Origin: Streptomyces pacificus
Lineage (GTDB): Bacteria > Actinomycetota > Actinomycetes > Streptomycetales > Streptomycetaceae
Assembly (NCBI RefSeq): GCF_011766325.1
Contig: NZ_BLLG01000001.1
Span: 248,001 to 312,000, forward strand
Direction of reading: 5' to 3'
Length of the DNA: 64,000 bases
Under the pieces are notes generated by a model. The model did no database searches, was not told the origin of the DNA, and was given only the letters and a program-made list of their open reading frames with translations. The position numbers were made by a program, and so were the translations under genes. Below are positions 38,156-47,431 of this stretch, in pieces (position 1 is the stretch's first letter; every line of letters starts with the position of its first letter).

Positions 38156-38193
38156 AAGGGCCCTCGCGCCGGGCGGCCGATGCGAGGGCCCTT
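38156..38193. terminator. Second hairpin, upstream of the Nudix gene
   Basis: 12-bp perfect arms with a 14-nt loop, 50 bp before the Nudix start. A back-up terminator for read-through from the right, or a leader structure. Confidence 0.5.
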
Positions 38194-38402
38194 GCATTCC
38201 ACCGCGCTCACGGCGGCACCGCACCGCACCGCGCTGCACGGCACGGGCCGGCGGGGCACGGCACGGGGCCTTCGGCCGGGCCCGCCGCCGAGGCGATCCG
38301 GGCGCGAGGCGCTCGCGCTCCGGCGGCGCGTAGGCCGTCCGGAGCCGGGCGCCTTGTGGCCACCGTGAGCGAGGGGCGGCCGCCGGGCGTGGCCGGACGG
38401 TC

Positions 38403-38430
38403 CCGAGGGGCCGGACGCCCGGCCCCTCGG
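38403..38430 (-). terminator. Terminator of the PknG-FHA gene block
   Basis: Perfect 12-bp stem with a 4-nt loop, 29 bp after the FHA gene stop on the minus strand. Confidence 0.8.
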
Positions 38431-38458
38431 AGTGCCCGGCGATGCCGGGTGACCGGGC

Positions 38459-39682
38459 TCAGACCCGGAGGACGGTGATCGTCGTCCAGGCGCCCACGTG
38501 CACCCGGTCGCCGTTTCGCAGGGGGACGGGGACGTACGGCTGGATCGGGTCCTCCGAGCCGTTCACCGTGGTGCCGTTCGTGGAGTTCTGGTCGACGACG
38601 GCCCACGACCCGTCCGGCTGCTGGACCAGTACCGCGTGCTTGTGCGACACGCCCGGGTCCTCCGGCGGCACCGAGAGGTCTATGTCGGGCGACTCGCCGG
38701 TGGAGTGCCGGCGGCGGCCGATGGTGATCTGGTCGCCGGACAGCGCGAGCCGCTGCTCCGGAGAGTACGCGGGCAGGCTCAGTCCGGCCGCCTCGGGGCC
38801 GCTGCGCTGCATCATCGCCATGAAGTACGCGCGGTCGGGGGCGATGACCGCCGTCCACCCGGCGGGCTCGTACGGGTTCTGCGGTGGCGGGGGCGCCTGC
38901 TGATGTCGCCCGCCGGGCTGCTGCGGGGTGTGCGGGGTGTGCGGGGTGTGCGGGGGAGGGGAGAGCATCCAGTCGTCCTCACCGGTGCTCAGCGGTTGCT
39001 GCGGAGGGGCCTGGACGGCCTCCGGGAAGCCGGTAGTCGCCGCCGCCGGCGGAACGGACGGGAACCCGTGCCGTGGCGGGGTCGCCGGCCCGTCGAACTC
39101 GGGTGGGCCGGAGGGGCGCTGCCGTCCGGGCGACTCGGAGACGTCCTCGGAGCCGGATGTCCCCGGCCGCGGGAACGGCGGCGGGGGAGGAGGCGGCGGA
39201 GGGGGCCCCTCGTACGGCGGCCGGGCCGTAGGGGGGTGCTCGCCGAGCGGCTCGGCGGGCCGGTTCACCTGCGAGGGACGCGAGCCCTGGTACGCGAAGG
39301 GGTCCTGCGGCGGCCGCGGCTGCTGCTGTGCCTGGAAGCCGGGCGGCAGGTTCAGCCCGGACGGCGGACCGCCGGGGCCGGGCCGGTCGGGCGGGGTCAC
39401 GGGGGTGTACGACGTCGCCGTGTGCGTGAGGAAGTTCCAGCGGCACTCCTCGCAGAACGGGGCCATCGGCTCGCGGGGCGTGCGGCACTGCGGGCACAGC
39501 TCCGCCTGGGCTGTCGCGTTCGGGTCTCCGGGGCCCGGGTATCCGTAGCCCGGTGCGGGCGGCGGTGAAGGGGCCGGCGGCGGAACGGCGCCGGCCGGAG
39601 CCCCCGCCCCGGCCGTGCGTTGGCCGCAGACCTCGCACCAGTCGTCGGAACCCGACCGGTGTCCGTTCGGGCAGGTCGGCAT
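38459..39682 (-). CDS. FHA-domain protein with N-terminal zinc ribbons and proline-rich linker
   Basis: A 407-residue protein. N-terminus: MPTCPNGHRSGSDDWCEVCGQR and LCPQCRTPREPMAPFCEECRW, two zinc-ribbon units. Residues 85-270 are Pro/Gly-rich (including PPPPPPPPPP and HTPHTPHTPQ). The C-terminal FHA domain is near 310-407: LSGDQITIGRRRHSTGESPDIDLS, PGVSHKHAVLV, VVDQNSTNGTTVNG, VPLRNGDRVHVGAW. All FHA phosphothreonine-binding residues (GR, SxxH, NG) are present. Last gene of the PknG block; by analogy with mycobacterial GarA it is a candidate PknG phospho-target or reader. Confidence 0.9.
   Translation of the reverse strand: MPTCPNGHRSGSDDWCEVCGQRTAGAGAPAGAVPPPAPSPPPAPGYGYPGPGDPNATAQAELCPQCRTPREPMAPFCEECRWNFLTHTATSYTPVTPPDRPGPGGPPSGLNLPPGFQAQQQPRPPQDPFAYQGSRPSQVNRPAEPLGEHPPTARPPYEGPPPPPPPPPPFPRPGTSGSEDVSESPGRQRPSGPPEFDGPATPPRHGFPSVPPAAATTGFPEAVQAPPQQPLSTGEDDWMLSPPPHTPHTPHTPQQPGGRHQQAPPPPQNPYEPAGWTAVIAPDRAYFMAMMQRSGPEAAGLSLPAYSPEQRLALSGDQITIGRRRHSTGESPDIDLSVPPEDPGVSHKHAVLVQQPDGSWAVVDQNSTNGTTVNGSEDPIQPYVPVPLRNGDRVHVGAWTTITVLRV
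38922..38956 (-). repeat. 9-bp repeats in the FHA gene linker
   Basis: tgcggggtg repeats three times plus a partial copy; on the coding strand it encodes HTP-HTP-HTP. Confidence 0.9.
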
Positions 39683-39784
39683 GTCGGCGCTTCCCCCTCT
39701 CCTCCGTCCGGCGGTCGAGCCGGACTCCCTCGTGCGCGCTTTCGTTCGGGAGCCGTTGTCGACGACCCCTGATCGCTGCGTGCT

Positions 39785-41143
39785 CTACTTCCTTACGCGA
39801 ACTGTCTTCGTGGAGCGCGTTTCGAGTGTCATCTCGTCCGCTTCCGCGACCCTTGCCTTCAGCCGCACAGTACCCGTCGCCGCGTCGACGACATCCACCA
39901 CCTTCGCCAGCAGCTTCGCGGTGTCCTGGTTGCCGGAGGCCGCCGCCAGTTGCACGGCGCGGCCCAGTCTCGCCGTCGCGCCGTCGACATCACCGGACTT
40001 CCGGGCATCCAGGCCCTGCCGGATGGCCTCTGCCAGTTCGGCCTGGCCCGTGTAGTGGGCGACCTGGGGGTTGATGGCGGTCGAAGCCGCCATGTCGTCG
40101 GTCCACACCGCCCGGACCAGCCCCTGAGCGAGGGTGCGCGGGGTGCCGCCGGCCCGATCCGGGATGATCAGCGAGGCCCGGGCCGCCAGCATCTCCCTGC
40201 CGACAGCCGCCTCGGGCACCCGCACGCACACGTGGTAGTCGCGGGACTCGTCGCCCCAGGAGCCGGTCGGATAGTCGCCGAGGCGGGCCCCCGCCTCCGT
40301 GCGTCTGCCGGTCAGATCCTCGACCGTCGGCGCCACCTGCTTGACGAACGCGATCTCCGCACCGACCGGGCTCCAGAGCCGCAGGGTGACGTCCGCGACC
40401 TCCTTGCCCATCGCGTTCTCCATCATCCGTGCGAAGTCGGCGGCGAGCCCGGACGGATCCGCGACGATGTCGGCCGTGCCGAGCAGCGCGGAGGCGACCG
40501 CGGTGACCTCCTCGACCTCCCAGTCCGTTCCCACGCCGCGCGCGTCACAGGTGAAGCGCCCCGCACAGGCATCCAGGGCGGCACGCAAGTCCTCGGGCGT
40601 CTCGTGCTCGTTGCGGCCGTCGGTGAGCAGGATGCCGTGCCGGATCGACACGTCGGCACCCCCCAGCAGCCGGTCCGCCAGCCGCAGCCAGGTGCCGATC
40701 GCGGTGCCGCCACCGGCCCTCAGCCGGCGCAGCGCCTCCTTGGCGCAGGCCCGGGTCGTCGCGTCGGCCTTCGCCAGCCGGCCGCCGCCCGGGTACACCT
40801 CCGCGGCCAGGTGCGTTCCCGAGACCACGGCGAACGCGGTGCCGTCGCGCAGGGTGTCGACGGCCGCGGCCGTGGCGTCGCGCGCGTTGCGCATCTTCGT
40901 GGGCGGATAGTCCATGGACCCCGAGCAGTCGACCATCACGACCACGGCGGCTCCCGTCGGGCGTCCCGGCGGGGAGGCGGCCGAAGCGGAAGCTCCGATG
41001 GAGGGAGCACCGGACGTGGTGCCGCCGCCGCTGGAGGTGACCGTCACGATCGCGTTCACTTCGCGTCCGCCTTCGGGCAGGAACTCGTTCTGGTACACCT
41101 CGATGGAGAACCGCGGCGCGTTCGCCTGGGGGAAATCGGCCAT
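39785..41143 (-). CDS. VWA-domain protein
   Basis: A 452-residue cytosolic protein. It starts FSIEVYQNEFLPEGGREVNAIVTVTSSGG, then the von Willebrand A domain with MIDAS VVVMVDCSGSMDYPPTKMRNARDATAAAV (DxSxS), TRACAKEALRRLRAGGGTAIGTWLRLAD (Thr) and ILLTDGRNEHET (Asp). A beta-rich C-terminal half follows (YHVCVRVPEAAVGREMLAARASLI) with a helical tail that may contain TPR-like repeats (QAELAEAIRQGLDARKSGDVDGATARLGRAVQLAAASGN). Probably a metal-dependent scaffold in the PknG/PP2C/FHA signalling complex. Confidence 0.9.
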   Translation of the reverse strand: MADFPQANAPRFSIEVYQNEFLPEGGREVNAIVTVTSSGGGTTSGAPSIGASASAASPPGRPTGAAVVVMVDCSGSMDYPPTKMRNARDATAAAVDTLRDGTAFAVVSGTHLAAEVYPGGGRLAKADATTRACAKEALRRLRAGGGTAIGTWLRLADRLLGGADVSIRHGILLTDGRNEHETPEDLRAALDACAGRFTCDARGVGTDWEVEEVTAVASALLGTADIVADPSGLAADFARMMENAMGKEVADVTLRLWSPVGAEIAFVKQVAPTVEDLTGRRTEAGARLGDYPTGSWGDESRDYHVCVRVPEAAVGREMLAARASLIIPDRAGGTPRTLAQGLVRAVWTDDMAASTAINPQVAHYTGQAELAEAIRQGLDARKSGDVDGATARLGRAVQLAAASGNQDTAKLLAKVVDVVDAATGTVRLKARVAEADEMTLETRSTKTVRVRK

Positions 41144-41217
41144 CCGAACTGGCTCCTCGATGCTCAGCTGGGCAGACAGACGCGGTGTGGGGGTGCCGAA
41201 CGGACGCGGGGGTGAGA

Positions 41218-41281
41218 GGGGACGAGGGGACGAGGGGACGAGGGGACGAGGGGACGAAGGGACGAAGGGACAGGGTGCTTG
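41218..41281. repeat. 8-bp tandem repeat between the VWA and PP2C genes
   Basis: ggggacga repeats six times perfectly, followed by agggacga and agggacag. It occupies the short gap between the PP2C stop and the VWA start (which reads TCGTCCCC on the transcribed strand), so copy number could affect spacing or VWA translation. Confidence 0.95.
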
Positions 41282-41294
41282 ACCGTGCTCGGGC

Positions 41295-42896
41295 TCAGGC
41301 CGATCCTGCCCCCCGCCGCCGCATCGCGAACGGGAGCACGGCCACTGTTACGTTGTCGTGGCCCCCGCCGTCGAGCGCATGGCCGACCAGCACCCGTGCC
41401 CCGTGCAGGGGGCGGCTCGCCGCATCGGGCGGCAGGACCCGCGCCATCTCCCGAGGCGCCTCCGCGTAGTTCCACAGGCCGTCCGTGCAGACCACCACCA
41501 CACCGGGCCGGTCCGGCTTGAACGCGGCCGTGTGGGGTTCCAGCTCGCACGCGTCCGCGCCGAGCCAGCCGGTGATCGCGTGCGCGCGCTCGTCCGCGTA
41601 CGCCTCGGCCTCGCTCATCAGGCCGGCGGAGACCATCTGGGCAGCCCAGGAGTCGTCCTCGGTGAGCCGGGCGGGCGGGCCGCTCCGGTCGTCCGGGATC
41701 CAGTACGCCCGGCTGTCGCCGACCCAGCCCACCACCAGCAGCTCACCGGCGGCGACGGCGCCCGCCAGCGTGCAAGCGGGAGGGTTGCGGTGGCGGTGCG
41801 GGCCGTGCTCCATCGCCGTGCCCGGCCCGGCCGCGAGGGAGTCGACCGCGGAGGCGGCGGCGAGGATCGCCTCGTGCATGGCCTGCTGCGGATGCGTGCC
41901 CCGAGGCAGCGACTCCAGCAGGTACTCGCCGGCGGAGCCGGCCGCGGCCAGGGACGCCTCGTCGGGCCGGGTGGCCGAGGACACGCCGTCGCAGACGATC
42001 GCGATCACGGCCGGTGAGCCGTCGGGCAGCGTCGTGGACGACACCGCGAACGAGTCCTCGTTGCGGTGGTGCCGCAGTCCCCGGTCGCTGACCGCGGCCA
42101 CGCCGGACAGTTCCCGCTCCATGTGGTCGCGCTCGCGCGGCTGGGCGTGCCCGCAGTGCCCGCAGTAGCCGTCGGGATCCACCCGGTCGGCGCGGCACGC
42201 GACGCAGGGCTGCGTGGGGAGTGGGGGCGCGGCAGGGCCCGTGCCCGGGTGGCCGGCGGCGTATCCACCGGGGTGTCCTCCGGAGCCCCGGCCGTCGTCC
42301 CCTGCGGAGCCTCCTCCGGGGTGCCCGCCGACGCGGGGTCCGGGCGCGGCCGGCTGGAAGCCGCCGGACCCTGGACCCGGTGCCGGGGCGGACCTCGGGC
42401 TCCATCCCGGTTCCGGTCCCGGTCCCGGAGCCGGGGCGGAGGCGGTGCCGGGGCCCGGAGCGCGCCCTGGTCCGCAGGCCGGGGCAGGACCGGGTACGCC
42501 GGGCACGGGTCCGCCCGGAGCGGCCGGTCCGAACCGCGCTTCAGAGCCGGCCTGCCGGACCGGCGAAAACGCCGCGGCGGAGACCGGCAGCGCGTCCGGG
42601 CGGTCGGGGCGGAGCGGAGCAATGGGCAGCTCACGGCCGCCCGAGTCGGTACCGGGAAGCTCTCCGGGCCGCTGTGGCGTCGCCGGCACTCCGGAGCCCC
42701 CGGCTTCGGAGACCAGGGGTGCCTCGGGCCAGTCCACCCGGGTTCCCGAGGCGACGGCGGGGCGCTCCCGGGGCGGCCGGGGCACGGCGGAGAGGTCGTA
42801 CCCGCACGCTCCGCAGAACAGATCGCCGGATTCGAACGGTTCCTCGCAACCGGGGCACTTCGAGCAGGCCGCCTGCTGGGGAATCTGCGGCGTCAT
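41295..42896 (-). CDS. PP2C-type Ser/Thr phosphatase with zinc-ribbon N-terminus
   Basis: A 533-residue protein. Residues 10-40 are a zinc ribbon (CSKCPGCEEPFESGDLFCGACGYDL); a Pro/Gly-rich linker follows; a second Cys cluster (CVACRADRVDPDGYCGHCGHAQ) lies near 230-250. The PP2C domain is C-terminal: VSDRGLRHHRNEDSFAV, AIVCDGVSSATRPDEASLAAAG, LLVVGWVGDSRAYW, VVVCTDGLWNYAEAP, GGHDNVTVAVLPF. All metal-binding Asp are present. Expected to reverse PknG phosphorylation. The ATG at 42896 follows GAGGTGG; upstream in-frame starts lie inside pknG and are rejected. Confidence 0.92.
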   Translation of the reverse strand: MTPQIPQQAACSKCPGCEEPFESGDLFCGACGYDLSAVPRPPRERPAVASGTRVDWPEAPLVSEAGGSGVPATPQRPGELPGTDSGGRELPIAPLRPDRPDALPVSAAAFSPVRQAGSEARFGPAAPGGPVPGVPGPAPACGPGRAPGPGTASAPAPGPGPEPGWSPRSAPAPGPGSGGFQPAAPGPRVGGHPGGGSAGDDGRGSGGHPGGYAAGHPGTGPAAPPLPTQPCVACRADRVDPDGYCGHCGHAQPRERDHMERELSGVAAVSDRGLRHHRNEDSFAVSSTTLPDGSPAVIAIVCDGVSSATRPDEASLAAAGSAGEYLLESLPRGTHPQQAMHEAILAAASAVDSLAAGPGTAMEHGPHRHRNPPACTLAGAVAAGELLVVGWVGDSRAYWIPDDRSGPPARLTEDDSWAAQMVSAGLMSEAEAYADERAHAITGWLGADACELEPHTAAFKPDRPGVVVVCTDGLWNYAEAPREMARVLPPDAASRPLHGARVLVGHALDGGGHDNVTVAVLPFAMRRRGAGSA

Positions 42897-42981
42897 TCGC
42901 TTCCACCTCGCCTTGATGTACCGGGCGCGCCCAGGTCCTTCCGCCGGACGTCCGGGGTCGTGTCCCCCCGACGGCGCGGCA

Positions 42982-45900
42982 TCACACCCACGTCCGCGGG
43001 CGGTAGCGGTTGGCCCGCTCCACCAGTTCGATGCGCTCCTCGCCGTCCGGCGCGAGCCGGGCAAGCACCCTGAAGGAGCGTTCGAGGCCGAACCGCAGCC
43101 CGCGTTCGTCGAGTTCGCTGCCGAGCAGGACGGTTGTCGCCGGCCGGTTGCCGACACCGCCGGAGAGTACCCAGTCCAGGGCCGTACCCAGAACCTCCGT
43201 GGACAGCCGCTCGCGCCGCACCGGGTCGAGTCCCAGCCCTTCCAGCGCCGTGACCTGGTCGGCTGCGGCCGAGAGGTCGTCGATGAGCGGATCCTCCGCG
43301 GCGCGTCGGCTCAGCCGCGCCCGCACCGCTGCGACCCGGGCGGCCGTGTAGTGGATCGACGACTCGGGGACGGAGTCGAGCGTGCGGACGGCCGCGGCCC
43401 GGTCGCCGGCCGCGAGCTGCACCCGGGCCAGCCCGAACGCGGCGCTCACGAAGCCGGGATCCGTGGTCCACACCAGGCGGTAGTACTCCGCGGCGTTGTC
43501 CGACTGGCCCAGCGCCTCGGCGCACAGGGCGAGCGCCAGCTTGGGCGCGGCTTCGCCCGGGAAGGCGTCGTAGACCGCGTCGAAGGACAGCGCGGCGGTC
43601 TCGTCGTCGCCGGAGGCGAGCGAGGCGACGCCGCGGTACCAGACGACCCGCCAGTCCTCGGGGTGCCCGGCCTCGAGATCGGCCAGGGAGGCTGCCGCGG
43701 CGGTGAGTTCGCCCGCCTCCAGCCGTGCCCGCAGTTCGCGCAGCCGCAGTTCCAGGGAGTCCGTGGGCGCGCCGCCCAGTACGGCGATCAGCTCGGCGGG
43801 CGCGGAGGCCGGCAGCCCCGCGAGGAATCCCGCGTTGGGGTCGCCCGGGTCGACGCGGGGGACGGGCAGTGCCAGAGCGGTCGCCAGGACGTCCAGGTCC
43901 GTGAGGCGTGGCTGATCGTCCGGCGCCTCGTCCCCGTGCCGTGCCGCAGACGCGGCCGGTGGCGCGGCCGGTGGCGGGACGCCCGTCGGGCCGGGGCGGT
44001 ACGGATACGGGCCGCCGGGAGCCGGATCGGGACCTCGGGTCCCCGCTCCTCCCGCTCCTCCCGCTCCAGCGGTGTGCGGTGCGGCGGTACCCGGTCCGGC
44101 CGTGTGCGGCAGGTTCCCCTGCCCCTGCCCCTGCCCCTGCTCCTGCGCGGGCCCCTGCAACGGCCCGGGCACCCGTAGCGGCCCCTGCGCGGGCCCCTGA
44201 CGGGCGGCTGCTGCCGGCCGTGCGGGTGCAGGACCCCCGGAGGGCGCCTGCGTCTGCCGGGCGCGGATCGCCGCGGGCATGCGGCTGCCCCGCCGCGGTG
44301 GCCGCACGGCGCCCAAAGCCGACACCTCGCCGTGGACTTCGGCGAACAGTTCCGTGTCCGCGACGCGCAGCTCCGGACCGAACAGGGCCGACAGCGACGG
44401 GTGCGGCCGGCCCGTCTGCAGCGCGACGACCTCCCTGAGGACGCCCGTCAGCTGGTCCGCCATCTCCTGCGCGGAGGCGAACCGGCGCGCCGGTTCGGGG
44501 TCGGTCGCGCGGACCAGGAGCCGGTAGAACGACTCGTACGTCCGGAACACCCCGATGTTGTCCGGGTCGGGGAGGCAGTCGCCGAACACGTTGGTGAAGC
44601 CCTGGAAGTCGAACGTCAGCACGGCCAGGGTGCGGGCCACCGTGTAGAGGTCCGACGCGATCGACGGGCCGGCCTCGGCCACCTCCGGCGCCTGGTACCC
44701 GATGGTGCCGTAGATCGCCGACTCCTCGTCGTCCATCCGCCGCACGGCGCCCATGTCGATGAGCTTGAGCTGGTCCTCGGTCTGGATGGCGTTGTCGACC
44801 TTGAAGTCGCAGTACAGGAGGTTCCGGCTGTGCAGATGCCCGAGCGCCTCCAGTGCCTCGATGCCGTAGGCGCACGCCTGCTCGACCGGCAGCGGGTCGC
44901 GTCTGCCGTCGGGGCCGCGCCGCTCGTCGGCGATCTCCTTGAGGGACTTGCCCCCCACGTACTCCATGACGATGTAGCCGTCCATGGACCCGGTCCGCTG
45001 GTCCAGGTGCTCGACGAAGTTGTAGATGCGGACGATGTTGGAGTGCTCGATCTCCGCGAGGAACCGGCGCTCGGAGATGGCCGCGGCCATGGCGTCCTGG
45101 TCACCCGTGTCCAGCAGGCCCTTGAGGACGACCCAGCGGTCGGACACCGCCCGGTCCACGGCGAGGTAGATCCAGCCGAGGCCGCCGTGGGCCAGACAGC
45201 CCATCACCTCGTACTGCCCGTGGACGATGTCCCCCTCGCGCAGTTTGGGGACGAACGAGTACGGGTGTCCGCACTCGGTGCAGAAACCCTCCGTACGGCC
45301 CGGGCGGCCGCCGCGCGCACGTCCCACCGGGGACCCGCAGTCGCCGCGGCTGCAGAATCGCTTCCGCTCGGGAACCTCCGGTTTCGCCATCACCGCCGAA
45401 CGCGGGTCGGGGCGCGGGACGTCCGGGACCTCGACCAGCCCGGCGCCCAGACGGTGCCGGCCCGAGGACGATGCCGAGGAGCCCGAACTGCGGACCGACA
45501 CCGAGCGGTCCGGGCTGCGGCCGGACAGCGAACGGGACAGCCGCCCCGAGACCGATCGCCGTGATGTGGAGGAGCGTGCCGACCGTGCCGACCGTGCCGG
45601 CCGGGACAAGTGGGGCGAGCGGTGCGAGTGGGAGCCCGGTACCGAGCCGCTGCTCCCGCTCCGGCCGTCCCCCGAGGGACCGCTGGTGGGTGAGGACGGC
45701 GCTCCCCGCCTCGCGACGACCGGGGCGAGTCCGCAGGTGCCGCAGTAGAGTTCGCCGCCGCCGACGTCCTCGTAGGCCCCGTCGCAGCCCGGGCGCTGGC
45801 AGGCTCGTGCCGGTGCCGGTGCCGGTGCCGCTGCGGCTGCGGGCGCGTGGGAGCCGGGGTCCGTGGCCTTCCCGGCCGCGGGGGCGGCACTCCGCCCGGT

Positions 45901-46002
45901 TTCGGGGGCGAGTCCGCAGGTGCCGCAGTAGAGTTCGCCGCCGCCGACGTCCTCGTAGGCCCCGTCGCAGCCCGGGCGGCCGCACGCCGTCAGGTCGCTC
46001 AC
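42982..46002 (-). CDS. pknG: PknG-like Ser/Thr protein kinase with duplicated zinc ribbon and TPR tail
   Basis: A 1006-residue soluble kinase. Two zinc ribbons, residues 7-32 and about 68-93, are the same RPGCDGAYEDVGGGELYCGTCG unit (74-bp exact DNA duplication). A third Cys set (FCSRGDCGSPVG..FCTECGHPYSF) precedes the kinase, near 257-540: GGLGWIYLAVD, Lys294, catalytic Asp399 in YCDFKVDN, DMG at 416 in place of DFG, GYQAPEVAE. A Pro/Gly linker and a TPR-like domain at 690-1006 follow, as in mycobacterial PknG (rubredoxin-kinase-TPR). The GTG at 46002 has AGGGGGAA upstream. Likely output kinase of the GlnX/GlnH sensor encoded in the same block. Confidence 0.93.
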   Translation of the reverse strand: MSDLTACGRPGCDGAYEDVGGGELYCGTCGLAPETGRSAAPAAGKATDPGSHAPAAAAAPAPAPARACQRPGCDGAYEDVGGGELYCGTCGLAPVVARRGAPSSPTSGPSGDGRSGSSGSVPGSHSHRSPHLSRPARSARSARSSTSRRSVSGRLSRSLSGRSPDRSVSVRSSGSSASSSGRHRLGAGLVEVPDVPRPDPRSAVMAKPEVPERKRFCSRGDCGSPVGRARGGRPGRTEGFCTECGHPYSFVPKLREGDIVHGQYEVMGCLAHGGLGWIYLAVDRAVSDRWVVLKGLLDTGDQDAMAAAISERRFLAEIEHSNIVRIYNFVEHLDQRTGSMDGYIVMEYVGGKSLKEIADERRGPDGRRDPLPVEQACAYGIEALEALGHLHSRNLLYCDFKVDNAIQTEDQLKLIDMGAVRRMDDEESAIYGTIGYQAPEVAEAGPSIASDLYTVARTLAVLTFDFQGFTNVFGDCLPDPDNIGVFRTYESFYRLLVRATDPEPARRFASAQEMADQLTGVLREVVALQTGRPHPSLSALFGPELRVADTELFAEVHGEVSALGAVRPPRRGSRMPAAIRARQTQAPSGGPAPARPAAAARQGPAQGPLRVPGPLQGPAQEQGQGQGQGNLPHTAGPGTAAPHTAGAGGAGGAGTRGPDPAPGGPYPYRPGPTGVPPPAAPPAASAARHGDEAPDDQPRLTDLDVLATALALPVPRVDPGDPNAGFLAGLPASAPAELIAVLGGAPTDSLELRLRELRARLEAGELTAAAASLADLEAGHPEDWRVVWYRGVASLASGDDETAALSFDAVYDAFPGEAAPKLALALCAEALGQSDNAAEYYRLVWTTDPGFVSAAFGLARVQLAAGDRAAAVRTLDSVPESSIHYTAARVAAVRARLSRRAAEDPLIDDLSAAADQVTALEGLGLDPVRRERLSTEVLGTALDWVLSGGVGNRPATTVLLGSELDERGLRFGLERSFRVLARLAPDGEERIELVERANRYRPRTWV
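45722..45795 (-). repeat. 74-bp direct repeat copy 2 (in pknG)
   Basis: Identical to 45905-45978, offset 183 bp (61 codons). Encodes the second N-terminal zinc ribbon. Confidence 0.97.
45905..45978 (-). repeat. 74-bp direct repeat copy 1 (in pknG)
   Basis: Identical to 45722-45795; encodes the first zinc ribbon. Absence of synonymous differences indicates a recent or gene-converted duplication. Confidence 0.97.
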
Positions 46003-46114
46003 GATTCCCCCTGCCCGCCCCTCTGCCCGTCCCTCTGCCCGTCCCCCTGCCCGTCGGGCCCGGTCGCCGAGACCGCGGCAGACGACCGCCTCGCGCTGCC
46101 GGCCCGTCCGCGGA

Positions 46115-47431
46115 TCACGACTCACCCCGGTGGCCGCCGCCGTCCGCGGATCCCGGCTGCCGCGGTACCAGGACCTCCGCCGCGGCCCGCTGGTAGCGCA
46201 GCACCGCCTGCTCCGCGGCGCGCAGATCGCACGGCGCGCTCCACAGCATCCGGCGTGCCACGTCGTACCGTTCGACCAGCAGCGGGTCCTCGGCCATGCC
46301 GTGCCGGGCCACCTTCGCCTTGTACGCGTCGAGCCGGCCGCGCAGCTCGGCCCGTACCGCCAGCGGCGCCGTCACGGCCGTCAACGACTCGCGGGCACGG
46401 AGCAACTCGTCCTCGGCCTCCCGCTCCAGTGACTCCAGCAGCGGGGACAGCCGGTGCCACTGGGCGTGCCTGCGGTACCCGGCCGCGGTGACCAGCCGCT
46501 CCTGCAGCACGGTCGGCGGGCCGCTGACCGCGGGGACCTCGGACGCGGCGATCTTCGCCAGTACCTCGCCCCGCGCGGCGCGTGCCTCGGCGAGCGTGCG
46601 GTCTGCGCGGGAAAGCACGTCCCGCAAACGCAGGAGCCGAGTCTCCGAGTCCTGCCGCACCGCGAGGACGGCCTCGATCTCGCGGCGGACCTCCTCCAGC
46701 GAACGCGCCGCCCGGTCGTAGCGTCCCGTGTCGGGACGGCCGCCGCCGGGTGCCGAACTCGCCGTCGCCGGCGACCAGAACGCCAGCGGGTCCGACACGA
46801 CCTGCGCTCTCAGCGCGGACAGTTCCCGAGTGATCGATTCCAGCTCGTCCCCGGCCGGGTGCTCGCCGGGCCGCACACCGACCGAGTGGGCCAGCGAACG
46901 GGTCCGCTGCAACTCCGCCGCCAGCAGATCGATACGCGCGGGCAGCGCCGACCACACCGTGTCGGCGGCCACCACCACGTCCAGTGAGCGGGCGTACAGC
47001 GTGTTCATCCGGTTGACGAGGCCCTCCAGGGTGAACCGTTCAGAGAGCTTGGCCGGGGCGCCCACGGAAGGCGCGGCATGGGCGGCGGCACTCGCGACGG
47101 TGACGCTGGGGCCGCGCAGCCGGTCCGTCAGCGCCACCAGGTCGTCACGGCTCGGCCAGCGCCGCCGGGCCCGCAGCTCGCGCGCCGAGCGCAGCGCCCC
47201 CGCGTAGGCGTCGAAGCAGCCCCACAGCAGCGCGATCGCCTGCTCGGTGGAGGCCCAGCGGTCCCTGGTGACACCGGTCAGCTCCGCTCCCTCCAGGAGC
47301 CTTCGGCCCGCGTGGTCCTGCAGGGCGAGGAGCGAGGTCTCGATCGCCTCGTGCTCCTCCCCGAGCCGCGCCAGCGCACGGTCCACCTCGTCCCGGTCCA
47401 TTACCGGCCCGGGGAGTCCCGCGACGCTCAT
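46115..47431 (-). CDS. Coiled-coil hypothetical protein of the PknG block
   Basis: A 438-residue almost all-helical protein with heptad character: DEVDRALARLGEEHEAIETSLLALQDHAGRRLLEGAEL, LDVVVAADTVWSALPARIDLLAAELQRTRSLAHSVG, RAARSLEEVRREIEAVLAVRQDSETRLLRLRDVLSRADRTLAEARAARGEVLAKIAAS. No TM, signal peptide or enzymatic motif. Lies between glnH and pknG and is probably a cytosolic scaffold linking sensor to kinase; this is inferred from position only. No named family recognised. Confidence 0.85.
   Translation of the reverse strand: MSVAGLPGPVMDRDEVDRALARLGEEHEAIETSLLALQDHAGRRLLEGAELTGVTRDRWASTEQAIALLWGCFDAYAGALRSARELRARRRWPSRDDLVALTDRLRGPSVTVASAAAHAAPSVGAPAKLSERFTLEGLVNRMNTLYARSLDVVVAADTVWSALPARIDLLAAELQRTRSLAHSVGVRPGEHPAGDELESITRELSALRAQVVSDPLAFWSPATASSAPGGGRPDTGRYDRAARSLEEVRREIEAVLAVRQDSETRLLRLRDVLSRADRTLAEARAARGEVLAKIAASEVPAVSGPPTVLQERLVTAAGYRRHAQWHRLSPLLESLEREAEDELLRARESLTAVTAPLAVRAELRGRLDAYKAKVARHGMAEDPLLVERYDVARRMLWSAPCDLRAAEQAVLRYQRAAAEVLVPRQPGSADGGGHRGES

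Larger units (their letters stand above)
38107..38458. other. Intergenic with two strong hairpins
   Basis: 38156-38193 is aagggccctcgc-N14-gcgagggccctt (12-bp arms). 38403-38430 is ccgaggggccgg-acgc-ccggcccctcgg (12-bp arms). The rest is GC-rich with cggcac repeats. The second hairpin should end the FHA-operon transcript. Confidence 0.7.

Noticed and set aside
42897..43157. N-terminal extension of the PP2C phosphatase into pknG
   Set aside because: It would overlap the pknG 3' end in another frame; a ribosome site precedes ATG 42896.
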